Assembly (NCBI RefSeq): GCF_023155805.1
Contig: NZ_JAKNUW010000014.1
Coordinates: 1-55,587, forward strand
Direction of reading: 5' to 3'
DNA length: 55,587 bases
Source: Micrococcus lacusdianchii
GTDB taxonomy: Bacteria; Actinomycetota; Actinomycetes; Actinomycetales; Micrococcaceae
Under the pieces are notes generated by a model, which saw nothing but the letters and a program-made list of their open reading frames with translations, had not been told where the DNA came from and did no database searches. Shown one piece after another: positions 15,819-25,894 of this stretch; position 1 is the stretch's first letter, and each line of letters begins with the position of its first letter. The translations under genes were made by a program, and so were the position numbers.

Positions 15819-16712
15819 ATGACTGACACCGCCGAGAAGTTCTCCCAGTACGCCCACCCCGACAGGCTCGTCTCCACGGACTGGGTCGCCGAGCACATCG
15901 GCGACGAGGACGTGGTGGTCCTCGAGTCCAACGAGGACACCCTGCTGTACTCCACCGGCCACATCCCCGGCGCCTTGAAGATCGACTGGCACACGGAGCT
16001 CAACGACGAGGTCGCCCGTGACTTCGTGGGCCCGGAGACCTTCGCCGAGCTGGCCGCGTCCAAGGGCATCTCCCCCGAGACCACCGTGGTGTTCTACGGG
16101 GACAAGTCCAACTGGTGGGCCGCGTACGCCCTGTGGGTGTTCACCCTCTACGGCCACGAGGACGTGCGCCTGATGGACGGCGGCCGGGACAAGTGGCTCG
16201 CCGAGGGCCGCGAGACCACCCGCGAGGTCCCCGAGGTGACCCGCGGCGAGTACCCCGTGCGCCAGCGCGACGACTCGACCGACCGCGCCGCCCGCGAGGA
16301 CGTGCTCGCCGCCCTGGGCACCACCCCGCTGATCGACGTGCGCTCCCCCAAGGAGTACACCGGCGAGACCACCCACATGGACGGCTACCCGCAGGAGGGC
16401 ACCCTGCGCGGCGGCCACATCCCCACCGCCGCCTCCGTGCCGTGGGCCAAGGCCGCCAACGAGGACGGCACGTTCAAGTCCCGCGAGGAGCTCGAGGCGA
16501 TCTACCGCGACGAGGCGGGCCTCGGCGAGACCGACTCCGTGATCGCCTACTGCCGCATCGGCGAGCGCTCCTCCCACACCTGGTTCGTGCTCAAGCACCT
16601 GCTCGGCTACCAGGACGTGCGCAACTACGACGGCTCCTGGACCGAGTGGGGCAACGCCGTGCGCGTGCCGATCGTCCTGGGCGAGCAGCCCGGCGAGGCC
16701 CCGGCCCGCTGA
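15819..16712 (+). CDS. sseA: Thiosulfate / 3-mercaptopyruvate sulfurtransferase (rhodanese)
   Basis: A 297-residue, two-domain rhodanese. The N-terminal non-catalytic domain carries the substrate-shaping region [12 protein letters not shown]. The C-terminal domain has the active-site loop with Cys245 in [16 protein letters not shown]. It transfers sulfane sulfur from thiosulfate or mercaptopyruvate to an acceptor. In actinobacteria such genes commonly sit directly before sufE, suggesting a sulfur-relay role. Here a dead permease separates the two. I use the ATG at 15819; the longer frame from 15747 covers the promoter region. Confidence 0.93.
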   Translation: MTDTAEKFSQYAHPDRLVSTDWVAEHIGDEDVVVLESNEDTLLYSTGHIPGALKIDWHTELNDEVARDFVGPETFAELAASKGISPETTVVFYGDKSNWWAAYALWVFTLYGHEDVRLMDGGRDKWLAEGRETTREVPEVTRGEYPVRQRDDSTDRAAREDVLAALGTTPLIDVRSPKEYTGETTHMDGYPQEGTLRGGHIPTAASVPWAKAANEDGTFKSREELEAIYRDEAGLGETDSVIAYCRIGERSSHTWFVLKHLLGYQDVRNYDGSWTEWGNAVRVPIVLGEQPGEAPAR

Positions 16713-16736
16713 CCTCCCCGGCCCCCCGCGGCCTCC

Positions 16737-16800
16737 GCCCCAGCACGACGACGGCGCCCCTCACCCTGCCGGGTGAGGGGCGCCGTCGTCGTGCTGGGGC
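16737..16800. terminator. Long perfect hairpin, probable bidirectional terminator
   Basis: A 30-bp perfect stem around a TGCC loop, 24 bases after the sseA stop and just before the end of the minus-strand permease remnant. It would terminate sseA and, from the other side, the permease. Confidence 0.85.
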
Positions 16801-16805
16801 GGGGC

Positions 16806-17605
16806 TCAGGCCCCGGTGACGGTGCGGGCCACCTCGTAGACGATGCCGCTGACGGCCACGAGGCCGGCGAGGGTGACGAACACGTTCGACAGCGCGCCGC
16901 GCGGTAGGCGGCCAGGGCCGGCAGGCGGCGGAGCGCGTACATGGGCATCACGTACAGGATGATCGCGATGACCGGGCCGGCGACGGTCTCGATGAGCGCC
17001 AGAACCCCCGGGTTCGCGATGGCCACGAGCCACGTGGTCACGAAGATGAACGCGGCGATGCCCAGGCAGTGGCCGAAGAAGGAGGAGACGATCGCCAGGA
17101 TCGCCACGATCGGCCCGAGCGCGGAGATCAGCGGGGAGTCGTGGACGTGGGCCAGGACGGCCGAGGCGCGCGTGGCGGCCGCCTGACCGTACTGCCGCTG
17201 CATGGCCAGCGAGAACCGGGAGATGGCCGGCGAGTGGTTGAACGCGAAGACGAGGACGGGGATGACCAGCCAGAGGGACATCAGGACCTCGCCCACGCCG
17301 GCCGTGGCGCCGGCGGTCAGGGCGCCCAGGTCCCACGAGGGGATGAGGTACAGGCTGGTGCCGAACAGGATGAGGATCAGCGGGTACACCAGCCAGCCCG
17401 TGACGAGCAGCATCACGCGCTGCCCGGCCACCTTGACGGCCATCATCACGGCGATGAGGAGGAAGGAGAGCACCGCACGCGGCGGGGAGGCCATGCCGAG
17501 CTGGTTGACCAGCAGTGAGTCCACGGTGTTGGTGATGGACACGCCATAGATGAGCACGATCGGGTAGATGGCCAGGAAGTACAGCACGGTGACCGCCAGG
17601 CCAGG
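16806..17605 (-). pseudogene. HAAAP-family (SdaC/TdcC-like) amino acid permease, 5' truncated and frameshifted
   Basis: The body reads as a serine/threonine-type proton symporter: LAIYPIVLIYGVSITNTVDS, FAFNHSPAISRFSLAMQRQY, SSFFGHCLGIAAFIFVTTW and YVMPMYALRRLPALAAYR. About 110 N-terminal residues expected in the family, including the first transmembrane helices, are missing: nothing upstream of 17605 resembles them. A two-base GC insertion near 16895-16905 shifts the frame. The correct C-terminus (SNVFVTLAGLVAVSGIVYEV) continues in another frame to a stop at 16806. With both lesions the product cannot function. Confidence 0.8.
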
Positions 17606-17808
17606 GCCAGCGGCCCGTGCGGGGGTTGGTGGGAGTGTGCGCGGAGGGGTCCGCGGGCGGGGGCCCGGGGGGCGCGCCGGAGGGATCGGACTGGGCTCTG
17701 ACGTGGGCGTTCGTCGCTGAAGAGGAACCGGAGGGGACATGCGCGCCAGTGGAGGAGCTTTCGCCGGTGACCCCGGGACACGGCCCGGACCGGGCGGGGC
17801 ACGACCCT

Positions 17809-17814
17809 TAGACT
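17809..17814 (+). promoter_or_regulatory. -10-like element close to the sufE start
   Basis: TAGACT lies eight bases before the sufE ATG at 17823. The spacing again suggests a leaderless or near-leaderless transcript, like that proposed for sseA. Confidence 0.4.
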
Positions 17815-17822
17815 GAGGCACC

Positions 17823-18281
17823 ATGACCGACACCGCCGTGCCCCCGAACCTGGCCGAGATCATCGACGACTTCGCCGGGGTGCCCGACCCGCAGAAGCTC
17901 GAGCTGCTGCTCGAGTTCGCGGACGAGCTGCCCGCCCTGCCCTCCCGCTACGACGGGCACGAGGAGGAGATGGAGCAGGTGGTGGAGTGCCAGTCCCCCT
18001 TGTTCCTGGCCGTGGAGCTCGAGGACGGCACCACCGGCGACGACGCCCCGGTGAGCCTGTTCATCACCGCACCGCCGGAGGCGCCCACCACGCGCGGGTT
18101 CGCCTCCGTGCTCTCCCAGGGGCTCGACGGTCTGACCGCCCGGCAGATCCTGGACGTCCCCGAGGACATCCCCTCCCGTCTGGGCCTGCAGAAGGCCCTC
18201 ACGCCGCTGCGCCTGCGCGGGATGTCCGCGATGCTCGGCCGCATCAAGCGCAACGTGCGCGAGCAGGCCGGGATCGCCTGA
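17823..18281 (+). CDS. sufE: SufE-family sulfur acceptor / Fe-S assembly protein
   Basis: A 152-residue SufE protein. It accepts persulfide sulfur from a cysteine desulfurase or sulfurtransferase and passes it on. The active cysteine is Cys56 in [12 protein letters not shown], and the [11 protein letters not shown] helix before it and the C-terminal [11 protein letters not shown] are typical. Genomic pairing with sseA is usual, and here the pair is separated only by the permease remnant. It is followed by ybaK after 5 bases. ATG 17823 ([15 protein letters not shown]) is the family start. Confidence 0.93.
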   Translation: MTDTAVPPNLAEIIDDFAGVPDPQKLELLLEFADELPALPSRYDGHEEEMEQVVECQSPLFLAVELEDGTTGDDAPVSLFITAPPEAPTTRGFASVLSQGLDGLTARQILDVPEDIPSRLGLQKALTPLRLRGMSAMLGRIKRNVREQAGIA

Positions 18282-18286
18282 GGCCC

Positions 18287-18796
18287 GTGGCCCGACGCTC
18301 CCCCGCCCCCTCCGGCGCCCCCACACCCGCGGTCCAGGTCCTCCTGGACGCGGGTGTGCCGCACCGGCTGCTCTCCTTCGACGCCGGTGCCGACGCCGGA
18401 GGCCCGGGCCTCGGCGAGCAGGCCGCCGAGGCCCTCGGCGTGCCGCCCGAGCGCACCTTCAAGACGCTCATGGTGGCCCTGCCCGACGGCGACCTCGCCG
18501 CGTGCTGCGTGCCCGTGAGCGGTCGGCTGGACCTGCGCGCCGCGGCGGCCGCCCTCGGGGTGAAGCGGGTGGCGCTGGCCGAGCTCGCCGTCGCCGAGCG
18601 GCGCACCGGCTACGTGCGCGGGGGCATCTCCCCGCTGGGCCAGCGGCACCGCCACCGGGTGGTGGTGGACGCCTCCGCGCTCGCGGGCGGGTTCATGTAC
18701 GTCTCCGCCGGCCAGCGGGGCCTGGACCTCGAGCTGGACCCGGAGGACCTGGTGCGGCTCACCGAGGCCGTGGTGGCCGACGTCGTCGCCGGCTGA
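18287..18796 (+). CDS. ybaK: YbaK/EbsC-family aminoacyl-tRNA deacylase (Cys-tRNA(Pro) type)
   Basis: A 169-residue protein of the YbaK/ProX editing family, which hydrolyses mischarged Cys-tRNA(Pro). Conserved features include AEALGVPPERTFKTLMVALP, the LDLRAAAAALGVKRVAL region and the RTGYVRGGISPLG signature with GGISP. The start is a GTG at 18287, five bases after the sufE stop, so the two genes are probably cotranscribed. It is convergent with pgsA. Confidence 0.9.
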   Translation: MARRSPAPSGAPTPAVQVLLDAGVPHRLLSFDAGADAGGPGLGEQAAEALGVPPERTFKTLMVALPDGDLAACCVPVSGRLDLRAAAAALGVKRVALAELAVAERRTGYVRGGISPLGQRHRHRVVVDASALAGGFMYVSAGQRGLDLELDPEDLVRLTEAVVADVVAG

Positions 18797-18812
18797 GCCT
18801 CGCTGGGGCGCC

Positions 18813-19424
18813 TCAGGCGGCGGGGCGGGTCTGCCGGCGCACGGCCGCCACCCGCTGCAGGACCGTGACCAGGGAGGCGACGGCGAGCAGGGCCAGCACC
18901 GTGGTGAGCACGGCGGTCGGCAGGCCCAGACCGGTGAGCCCGGCGAAGACGAGTGTCAGAACGAGCCGCTCGGCGCGCTCGGCCACGCCGACGGACGCGG
19001 TCAGGCCGAGGGACTCGGCCTTGGCGCGGGCGTAGGACACGAGCATGCCCAGGGCCAGGCACACGCCGGCCAGCACGCCGACGGCCGGGGTCTGACCGGC
19101 GCCGAAGCCCCACCAGGACAGGGCGAGGAAGATGGCGGCGTCCTGGATGCGGTCCAGGGTGGAGTCCAGGAAGGAGCCCCACGGCCCGGAGGCGCCGGCC
19201 TCGCGGGCCATGATCCCGTCCACGAGGTCCGAGAAGACGAACAGCGTGATCACGATCGTGCCCCAGAAGAGCTGGTCCATCGGGTAGAGGACCAGGGCCG
19301 CGGCGCTCACGCCCACGGTGCCCGCCACGGTCACGGCGTCCGGGCTCACCCCCGCCCGCAGCAGGGCCCGGGCCACCGGGGTGAACAGTCGGGTGGTGGC
19401 CCCGCGGGCGTGGCGGTCGAGCAT
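18813..19424 (-). CDS. pgsA: Phosphatidylinositol-phosphate synthase (CDP-alcohol phosphatidyltransferase)
   Basis: A 203-residue membrane enzyme with the CDP-alcohol motif spread over DLVDGIMAREAG and WGSFLDSTLDR; the metal aspartates are D66, D69, D87 and D91. About five or six hydrophobic segments follow. In actinobacteria the copy lying between a HIT gene and other lipid genes makes phosphatidylinositol phosphate from CDP-DAG and inositol 1-phosphate. That order (thrS-HIT-pgsA) is kept here, so I favour PIP synthase over PG-phosphate synthase. Its ATG overlaps the HIT stop by one base. Confidence 0.85.
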   Translation of the reverse strand: MLDRHARGATTRLFTPVARALLRAGVSPDAVTVAGTVGVSAAALVLYPMDQLFWGTIVITLFVFSDLVDGIMAREAGASGPWGSFLDSTLDRIQDAAIFLALSWWGFGAGQTPAVGVLAGVCLALGMLVSYARAKAESLGLTASVGVAERAERLVLTLVFAGLTGLGLPTAVLTTVLALLAVASLVTVLQRVAAVRRQTRPAA

Positions 19425-20140
19425 CAGTCCGACGCCTCCGGGGCGCCGGCGGCCTCGTCCGGGCCCGCGACGCGCGCGGACGCGGCGGCCTCAGCGTTGC
19501 GCCCGCGCCGGGCGGCGTGCTCGGCGGCGGCCTGCGGCCAGACCTCGGCCAGGACGTCCCGGGTCTGTCCGAGGGTCTGGGACATGTTCTTGGTGCGGGC
19601 GATGATCGGCAGGAAGTTCCCGTCCCCCGTCCAGCGCGGCACCACGTGCTGGTGCAGGTGCGCGGCGATCCCGGCGCCCCCGGCCACGCCCTGGTTCATG
19701 CCCAGGTTGTAGCCCTTGGGCCGGGTCGCGGCCTCGAACGCGATCATGGCGGTCTGCGCCAGATCCGCCATCTCCTGCGTCTCCTCGGCGGTGGCGTCGG
19801 TGTACATCGGGATGTGACGGTACGGGCACACGAGCAGGTGCCCGGGGTTGTACGGATACAGGTTCAGGATCACGAAGCACGTGGCGCCGCGGTGCACGAT
19901 CAGCGAGGACTCGTCGTCGCGGGCCGGGGCCGCGCAGAACGGGCACGTGTGCTCGTCCGTGACCTGGTCCGGGCCGGCCTGGATGTAGGCCATCCGGTGC
20001 GGGTTCCAGAGCCGCTCGAACGGGTCCGGGACCCCCGGCAGGGCGAAGTCGTCCGTGGCCGCGGTGTCCCCCACCGGATCCCCGTACGGGGACCCGGCGG
20101 GAGCGCCGGCGCGGGCGCCGTCGTCGTCGGGACCGGTCAC
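19424..20140 (-). CDS. HIT-domain nucleotide hydrolase, AP4A phosphorylase-like
   Basis: A 238-residue protein. A disordered acidic N-terminus (about 1-40) precedes a HIT domain with a [12 protein letters not shown] zinc-type cluster, [18 protein letters not shown], and the catalytic histidine triad [10 protein letters not shown] at 161-170. It probably hydrolyses or phosphorolyses dinucleoside polyphosphates or adenylated metabolites, and its link to thrS may reflect removal of aminoacyl-AMP by-products. The start is a GTG at 20140 overlapping the thrS stop as GTGA. The C-terminal tail is Ala-rich and shows little conservation. Confidence 0.9.
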   Translation of the reverse strand: MTGPDDDGARAGAPAGSPYGDPVGDTAATDDFALPGVPDPFERLWNPHRMAYIQAGPDQVTDEHTCPFCAAPARDDESSLIVHRGATCFVILNLYPYNPGHLLVCPYRHIPMYTDATAEETQEMADLAQTAMIAFEAATRPKGYNLGMNQGVAGGAGIAAHLHQHVVPRWTGDGNFLPIIARTKNMSQTLGQTRDVLAEVWPQAAAEHAARRGRNAEAAASARVAGPDEAAGAPEASD

Positions 20141-22155
20141 GGCGTCACCTCGCGGTCCCGCACCGCCTTCACGATGCGGGCCACGGCCTCGTCCACGGGG
20201 ACGCCGTTGTCCTGCGTGCCGTCCCGGAACCGGAAGGAGACCGCACCGGCCTCGGCGTCCTCGCCGCCGGCGATCAGCACGAACGGCACCTTCTCCTTGG
20301 ACGCGGAGCGGATCTTCTTCGGGAAGCGGTCCGAGGAGTCGTCCAGGCGCGCCCGGATCCCCTCGGCCCGCAGCTTCGCGACGACGTCGCCCAGGTAGTC
20401 CTCGAACGCCTCGGCCACCGGGATGGCCACGACCTGCTCGGGGGCCAGCCACGCCGGGAAGGCGCCTGCATAGTGCTCGGTGAGGACGCCGAGGAAGCGC
20501 TCGATCGAGCCGAACAGGGCCCGGTGGATCATCACCGGACGCTGACGGGTGCCGTCCGCGGCCTGGTACTCGAGGTCGAAGCGCTCGGGCAGGTTGAAGT
20601 CCAGCTGGATGGTGGACATCTGCCAGGTGCGGCCGATCGCGTCGCGGGCCTGGACGGAGATCTTCGGGCCGTAGAAGGCGGCGCCGCCCGGATCCGGGAC
20701 CAGCTGCAGGCCCGAGGCCTCGGCGACCTCGGCGAGGGTGCGCGTGGCCTCCTCCCAGATCTCGTCCGAGCCGACGGACTTCTCCGGGTCCTTGGTGGAG
20801 AGCTCGAGGTAGAAGTCGTCCAGGCCATAGTCCTTGAGCAGGTCGAGGACGAAGGTCAGTGTGGTGGTGAGCTCCTCCTTCATCTGCTCGCGGGTGCAGT
20901 AGATGTGGGCGTCGTCCTGGGTCATGCCGCGCACGCGGGTGAGGCCGTGGACCACGCCGGACTTCTCGTACCGGTACACCTGGCCGAACTCGAACAGGCG
21001 CAGCGGCAGCTCGCGGTAGGAGCGGCCACGGGAGCGGAACACCAGGTTGTGCATGGGGCAGTTCATGGGCTTGAGGTAGTAGTTCTGGCCCTGCTTGGTG
21101 ATCTGCCCGGTCTCCGGGTCGCGTTGCTCGTCGATCTGCATGGGCGGGAACATGCCGTCGGCGTACCAGTCGAGGTGGCCGGAGACCTCGTAGAGGTGCT
21201 GCTTGGTGATGTGCGGGGTGTAGACGAACTCGTAGCCGGCCTGCTCGTGTCGGGTGCGCGAGTAGTCCTCCATGGTCTTGCGGATGATGCCGCCGCGCGG
21301 GTGGAAGACCGGCAGGCCGGAGCCGAGCTCGTCCGGGAAGGAGAACAGGTCCATCTCGGCGCCGAGCTTGCGGTGGTCGCGGCGCTCGGCCTCGGCCAGG
21401 CGCTCCTGGTAGGCCTTGAGGTCCTCCTTGGAGGCCCACGCGGTGCCGTAGATGCGCTGCAGCTGCTTGTTCTTCTCGCTGCCCAGCCAGTAGGCGGCGG
21501 CGGAGCGGGTGAGCGCGAAGCCGTTGCCGATCAGCTTGGTGCTGGGCAGGTGCGGGCCGCGGCAGAGGTCGCACCACACGGCGTCGCCGGACCTGCGGTC
21601 CACGTTGTCGTAGATCGTGATCTCGCCGGCGCCGACCTCCACCGAGGCGCCCTCGCCGGCGTTCTCGGCGTCGTCCTTCTTGCCGAGCAGCTCCAGCTTG
21701 TAGGGCTCGTCGGCCATCTCCGCGCGGGCCTCGTCCTCGGTGACCACGCGACGGCGGAAGGTCTGGCCCGACTTCACGATGCGCTGCATCAGCTTCTCGA
21801 GCTGCTTGAGGTCCTCCGGGGTGAAGGGCTCGGCCACGTCGAAGTCGAAGTAGAAGCCGTCCGTGATGAACGGGCCGATGCCGAGCTTGGCGTCCGGACG
21901 CAGCTGCTGCACGGCCTGGGCCATCACGTGGGCGGTGGAGTGGCGCAGCACGTCCAGGCCGTCCGGCTCGGTGAGGTCCACGGACTCCACGGACTCGCCG
22001 CCGTGCAGCTCTCGGGAGAGGTCCCAGAGCCGCCCGTCCACGCGCATCACCACCGTGGTGGGCTGGTCCGCGAAGAGCTCGGTGCCGGTGATGCCGTGGG
22101 TCACCTCCCGCATCTGTCCGTCGACGGTCAGCAGGATGTTGTTCGGCTCGCTCAC
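20137..22155 (-). CDS. thrS: Threonyl-tRNA synthetase
   Basis: A 672-residue class II synthetase. An N-terminal TGS domain ([19 protein letters not shown]) is followed by an editing domain containing [12 protein letters not shown]. The catalytic core has [16 protein letters not shown] and the zinc-site [14 protein letters not shown]. The C-terminal anticodon domain starts near residue 560 ([14 protein letters not shown]). It charges tRNA-Thr. A -10-like TAGAAT at 22223-22228 (read on the minus strand) gives a leader of roughly 60 bases with no obvious T-box. It is intact over two kilobases. Confidence 0.97.
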   Translation of the reverse strand: MSEPNNILLTVDGQMREVTHGITGTELFADQPTTVVMRVDGRLWDLSRELHGGESVESVDLTEPDGLDVLRHSTAHVMAQAVQQLRPDAKLGIGPFITDGFYFDFDVAEPFTPEDLKQLEKLMQRIVKSGQTFRRRVVTEDEARAEMADEPYKLELLGKKDDAENAGEGASVEVGAGEITIYDNVDRRSGDAVWCDLCRGPHLPSTKLIGNGFALTRSAAAYWLGSEKNKQLQRIYGTAWASKEDLKAYQERLAEAERRDHRKLGAEMDLFSFPDELGSGLPVFHPRGGIIRKTMEDYSRTRHEQAGYEFVYTPHITKQHLYEVSGHLDWYADGMFPPMQIDEQRDPETGQITKQGQNYYLKPMNCPMHNLVFRSRGRSYRELPLRLFEFGQVYRYEKSGVVHGLTRVRGMTQDDAHIYCTREQMKEELTTTLTFVLDLLKDYGLDDFYLELSTKDPEKSVGSDEIWEEATRTLAEVAEASGLQLVPDPGGAAFYGPKISVQARDAIGRTWQMSTIQLDFNLPERFDLEYQAADGTRQRPVMIHRALFGSIERFLGVLTEHYAGAFPAWLAPEQVVAIPVAEAFEDYLGDVVAKLRAEGIRARLDDSSDRFPKKIRSASKEKVPFVLIAGGEDAEAGAVSFRFRDGTQDNGVPVDEAVARIVKAVRDREVTP

Positions 22156-22225
22156 GAGTGCTCCTCAATCGGGTCAGGCTTCCGGGCGGGTGGCGTACGG
22201 GGGCCACCGCCAGCCGCGATCCATT

Positions 22226-25200
22226 CTAGGCGGGCGGGACCAGGCGGGAGGCCGGGGCGGGGGCCGGCCGGGCCGCCACCCGGGCGGCCATGGGCAACGC
22301 GACGTCGGGGCGCACCTTGACCGGCCACCCGCCGGTGCTGTGGTGCGGGATGTCCGGCACGGCGTCGGGGACCTGCACGCCGCGGCGGCGCAGGGTGGCG
22401 GCGCGGCGGTCCGCGGCGAGCCACGCGCGCCAGCGGTCACGGGTCGCGTCCAGGTAGTCCGGGTCCGGGAGCGTCTCGGGGCGGTGCAGGTCCCACGCGC
22501 GGACCGCCTGCACGGACACCGCCCGGGCACCGGTGCGGCGGACGGTGCCCTCGATCAGCAGCAGCCGCGCGGAGAAGAGCATCTCCCCCGAGGCGTGCTG
22601 GGCCTCGGTGAAGAAGGAGGCGTCCACGCAGCCGGTGCCGTCGTCCACCGAGAGGAACACCACGCGCTTGCCCGAGCGCATGGGCGGGGTCTGGGTGGCC
22701 ACGCGCACCCCGGCCACGAGCACGCGGGACTGGGTGCGCCGGGACAGCAGGTCCTTCGCCCGCGTGACGCCGAGGGCGTCCAGGTAGGGGGCGTGGGAGT
22801 CCATGAGGTGGGCGGTCACGTCCAGGGCGGTGAGGTCCAGCTCCGTGCGCACCGCCGCGTCCCGGGACGGATCCGGGAAGAGCGGGGTCAGCGCGGTCAG
22901 CTCGGTGTCCGGCAGGTCCAGGGAGAGCTGCCCGTCCACCTGGCGCAGTCGGGATGACCGCGAGCGCCGCGCGGCGCGGCCAGGAGCGTCGCTGCGCGTG
23001 GCGGAGTGCTGCAGCTCGAGATGGTGGACGAGGTCGGTGCGGGAGGCGCCGCCGGGCGGCAGGAGACAGTCGAGGGCGCCGAGCTGGGCGAGCCGTTCGA
23101 GGCTGCGGGCGGTGGGGCGGGCCCGGTCGCGGACGTCGGCGAGGCTGGCGTAGGGCCGTCCGGCGTCGAGGCGGTCGACCTCCGCGTCGCTGAGCCCGGA
23201 GACGGCGGTGAGGGGCAGGCGGATGCCCCAGCGGCCGGCGTCGGGATGGCGAGTGTCGGGATGGCCGGCGTCGGGAGAGGCGTGCCCGGCGGGGCGCCCG
23301 TCCACCTCGGGGTGGGAGGGGATGCGCTCGATCCGGACGTGGCGGGTGGAGCGGTTGACGTCCACGGGCAGGACGGGGATGCCCATGCGGCGGGCCTCGG
23401 CGACCATGAGGCGGGCGGGGTACATGCCGGGGTCGTGCTCGAGGATCGCGGCCATGAAGGCGGCGGGGTGGTGGGTCTTGAGCCACGCGGAGTGGTAGGT
23501 GGGCACGGCGAAGGCGGCGCCGTGGGCCTTGCAGAAGCCGAAGGAGCCGAAGGCGTGGAGGGTGGCCCAGACCTCGTCGATCACGTCGAGGCCGTAGCCC
23601 TTCTGGAGGGCGGCGGAGCGGAAGAACGCCTCGACCCGGCGCTCCTCGGGGCCGCCGATGAGGCGGCGCAGCTCGTCGGCGCGGGCGAGGCCGCAGCCGG
23701 TCATCACGTCCATGGTGCGCAGGACCTGCTCGTGGAAGACGGTGACGCCGTGGGTCTCGGCGAGGACGGGCTCGAGGTGAGGGTGGGGGTAGTGGGCGGG
23801 GGCCCAGCCGTGGCGGTGCTCGAGGAAGGGGCGGACCATGTCGGACTGCATGGGGCCGGGGCGGAAGAGGGAGATGTCCACGACGAGGTCGTTGAACTCC
23901 CGCGGCTCGAGCTTGCCGATGAGCTCGCGCTGGCCGGGCGACTCGATCTGGAAGCAGCCGAGGGTGTGGGTGGTGCGGATCATCTCGTAGGTGGCGCGGT
24001 CGTCCAGGGGGACCTGCTCGAGGTCGATCCGTTCCCCCGTGGTGCGCTCCACCTCGTGGAGGGTGTAGGCGATCGCGGACTGCATGCGCACGCCGAGGAT
24101 GTCGAGCTTGAGGAAGCCCATCGGGTCCATGTCGTGCTTGTCGAACTGGCTCATGGGCAGACCCATCCCGGAGGGCTGCACGGGGGTGCGGTCCAGCAGG
24201 CGTGCATCGGAGAGGATGACGCCGCAGGGGTGCATGGAGATGTGGCGGGGCAGGCGGTCGAGCCGCTCGGTGAGGTCGACGAGCAGGTCGAGCTGGTGGC
24301 GTCCCTCACGGCGGCCGGAGTCGATCCGCCGGGCGAGGTCGGAGAGCTCGGGCATGCGGGTGAGGGCGCCGCGGAAGTCGGAGGCGGAGAAGCGCCAGAG
24401 CTGCTTGGCGATCCCGTCCACCTCGTGCTCGTCCATGCCGAGGGCGAGACCGGCGTCGCGGACGGCGCCGCGGGCGCGGTAGGCGTTCTGCATGCTCATC
24501 AGGGTGGTGCGCTCGGACCCGAAGCGGGCGACGACGGCGTGGTAGATCTCGTGCCGGCGGGCGGACTCCACGTCGATGTCGATGTCCGGGAGGGTGGAGC
24601 GGTCGTCGGAGAGGAAGCGCTCCATGATCAGGCCGTTGGCCATGGGGTCCACGTGGGAGATGCGCAGGGCGTGGTTGACGAGGGAGGAGGCGCCGGAGCC
24701 GCGGGCGGCCACGCGCACGCCCATGCCCTCGATGAGGTCCACGACGGCGGCCACCGTGAGGAAGTACCCGGCGAAGCCCAGGCGGGAGATGATGCCGAGC
24801 TCGTGCTCGGCGCGGTCCTCGAGGTCCCGGGCGGCGCGGCCGGTGTCGAACCGGCCGGCCCCGGTGTGCAGGTCCGGGTAGCGGGCGGCGAGGCCCTCGA
24901 GGGTGCGGCGGCGCAGCACCGCGTCCGGGTCCCCCTCGATGCCGACGACGGCGGCCTCGGGCACACGGGGCACACCCCAGCCGAGGTCGGTCTCGGGGTC
25001 GATCGCACAGGACTCGGCGAGGGCGCGGGTGGCGGCCAGGAGCGGACCGGGGCGCTCGTCCGCGGCGTCGGCGACCTCCCGGGCGATCCGGTGCATGGCC
25101 TCGGTGGGCTTGAGCCAGCCCTGGCCGTTGGGCTGGAGGTCGTGGACGGCGTCCAGGGAGGACAGGGCGCGCACGGCGTCCAGGACGTCCGCGGTGGCGG

Positions 25201-25894
25201 CGCCGTCCGGGGCGGCGTACCGGACGGCGTTGGCGAGCACGGCGGGGACGCGGGCGGCGCGGGCGGCGCGCAGCATCTTCACGGCGTGGCCGGTGTCCAG
25301 GCGCTGGCCGGGGGCGGAGAGGTGGCTGACCACCTCCACGTGCGGCGTCCCGGCGGGCAGGGCGAAGCGCCAGCGGCGCAGCGCGGCGGCCCCGGCGGCG
25401 GTGCGACGGCGGGCCAGGTGGCGGCCCACGTCCGAGTCCGGGCCCAAGAGCACGGCCAGCTCGGAAGTGGCGGGGCGGGACGAGTCGGCGGCGTGGGGCA
25501 CGGGGCCGGCCGCGGCGGCGGCGATCTCGGCCACGGACGCCCAGGGGTCCCCGCCGGCGGATCCTCCGGAGGTGCGGGCGTGGGCGGCGGACACCACGCG
25601 GCACAGGGCGCGGTACCCAGTGCCCTGCCGGCCTCCCCGGGCCAGGACCACCACCCGCCCGGCGGGCTCGTCCCCGGCCCAGCGCACGGCGAGGTCCACG
25701 CCCACGATCGGAGTGATCCCGTGGCGCAGGCACGCGGCCACGTGCTTGGCGGTGCCGTAGAGGCCGTCCCGGTCCGTGCAGGCGAGGAGGTCCATGCCCG
25801 CGGCCGCGGCGGCGGCGGCGAGGTCTGCGGGCCAGCTCACCCCGTGGTGGGCGCTGAAGGCGGAGACCACGTGCAGGTGCGGGAAGGCGCTCAT
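22226..25894 (-). CDS. dnaE2: Error-prone DNA polymerase III alpha subunit
   Basis: 1222 residues, longer than most DnaE2 (about 1080). A PHP domain (about 1-250) begins FPHLHVVSAFSAHHGVS. The polymerase core includes LPDIDIDVESARR with the catalytic aspartates, then GSFGFCKAHGAAFAVPTYHS. The OB domain near the C-terminus contains VLVAGVRVATQTPP. DnaE2 performs translesion synthesis and damage-induced mutagenesis, usually with ImuA and ImuB. Neither is seen here. An internal stretch near residue 870 is made of repeated His-Pro-Asp-Ala-Gly-like units and reads as a low-complexity expansion. It is coupled to the upstream DUF6504 gene by an ATGA overlap. Confidence 0.93.
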   Translation of the reverse strand: MSAFPHLHVVSAFSAHHGVSWPADLAAAAAAAGMDLLACTDRDGLYGTAKHVAACLRHGITPIVGVDLAVRWAGDEPAGRVVVLARGGRQGTGYRALCRVVSAAHARTSGGSAGGDPWASVAEIAAAAAGPVPHAADSSRPATSELAVLLGPDSDVGRHLARRRTAAGAAALRRWRFALPAGTPHVEVVSHLSAPGQRLDTGHAVKMLRAARAARVPAVLANAVRYAAPDGAATADVLDAVRALSSLDAVHDLQPNGQGWLKPTEAMHRIAREVADAADERPGPLLAATRALAESCAIDPETDLGWGVPRVPEAAVVGIEGDPDAVLRRRTLEGLAARYPDLHTGAGRFDTGRAARDLEDRAEHELGIISRLGFAGYFLTVAAVVDLIEGMGVRVAARGSGASSLVNHALRISHVDPMANGLIMERFLSDDRSTLPDIDIDVESARRHEIYHAVVARFGSERTTLMSMQNAYRARGAVRDAGLALGMDEHEVDGIAKQLWRFSASDFRGALTRMPELSDLARRIDSGRREGRHQLDLLVDLTERLDRLPRHISMHPCGVILSDARLLDRTPVQPSGMGLPMSQFDKHDMDPMGFLKLDILGVRMQSAIAYTLHEVERTTGERIDLEQVPLDDRATYEMIRTTHTLGCFQIESPGQRELIGKLEPREFNDLVVDISLFRPGPMQSDMVRPFLEHRHGWAPAHYPHPHLEPVLAETHGVTVFHEQVLRTMDVMTGCGLARADELRRLIGGPEERRVEAFFRSAALQKGYGLDVIDEVWATLHAFGSFGFCKAHGAAFAVPTYHSAWLKTHHPAAFMAAILEHDPGMYPARLMVAEARRMGIPVLPVDVNRSTRHVRIERIPSHPEVDGRPAGHASPDAGHPDTRHPDAGRWGIRLPLTAVSGLSDAEVDRLDAGRPYASLADVRDRARPTARSLERLAQLGALDCLLPPGGASRTDLVHHLELQHSATRSDAPGRAARRSRSSRLRQVDGQLSLDLPDTELTALTPLFPDPSRDAAVRTELDLTALDVTAHLMDSHAPYLDALGVTRAKDLLSRRTQSRVLVAGVRVATQTPPMRSGKRVVFLSVDDGTGCVDASFFTEAQHASGEMLFSARLLLIEGTVRRTGARAVSVQAVRAWDLHRPETLPDPDYLDATRDRWRAWLAADRRAATLRRRGVQVPDAVPDIPHHSTGGWPVKVRPDVALPMAARVAARPAPAPASRLVPPA

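Noticed and set aside
22156-22225. T-box leader upstream of thrS
   Set aside because: The leader is only about 70 bases and lacks the T-box core sequence and specifier stem.
20473-22320. A long + strand frame opposite thrS
   Set aside because: It is a shadow of thrS third-position bias, with no domain or ribosome site.
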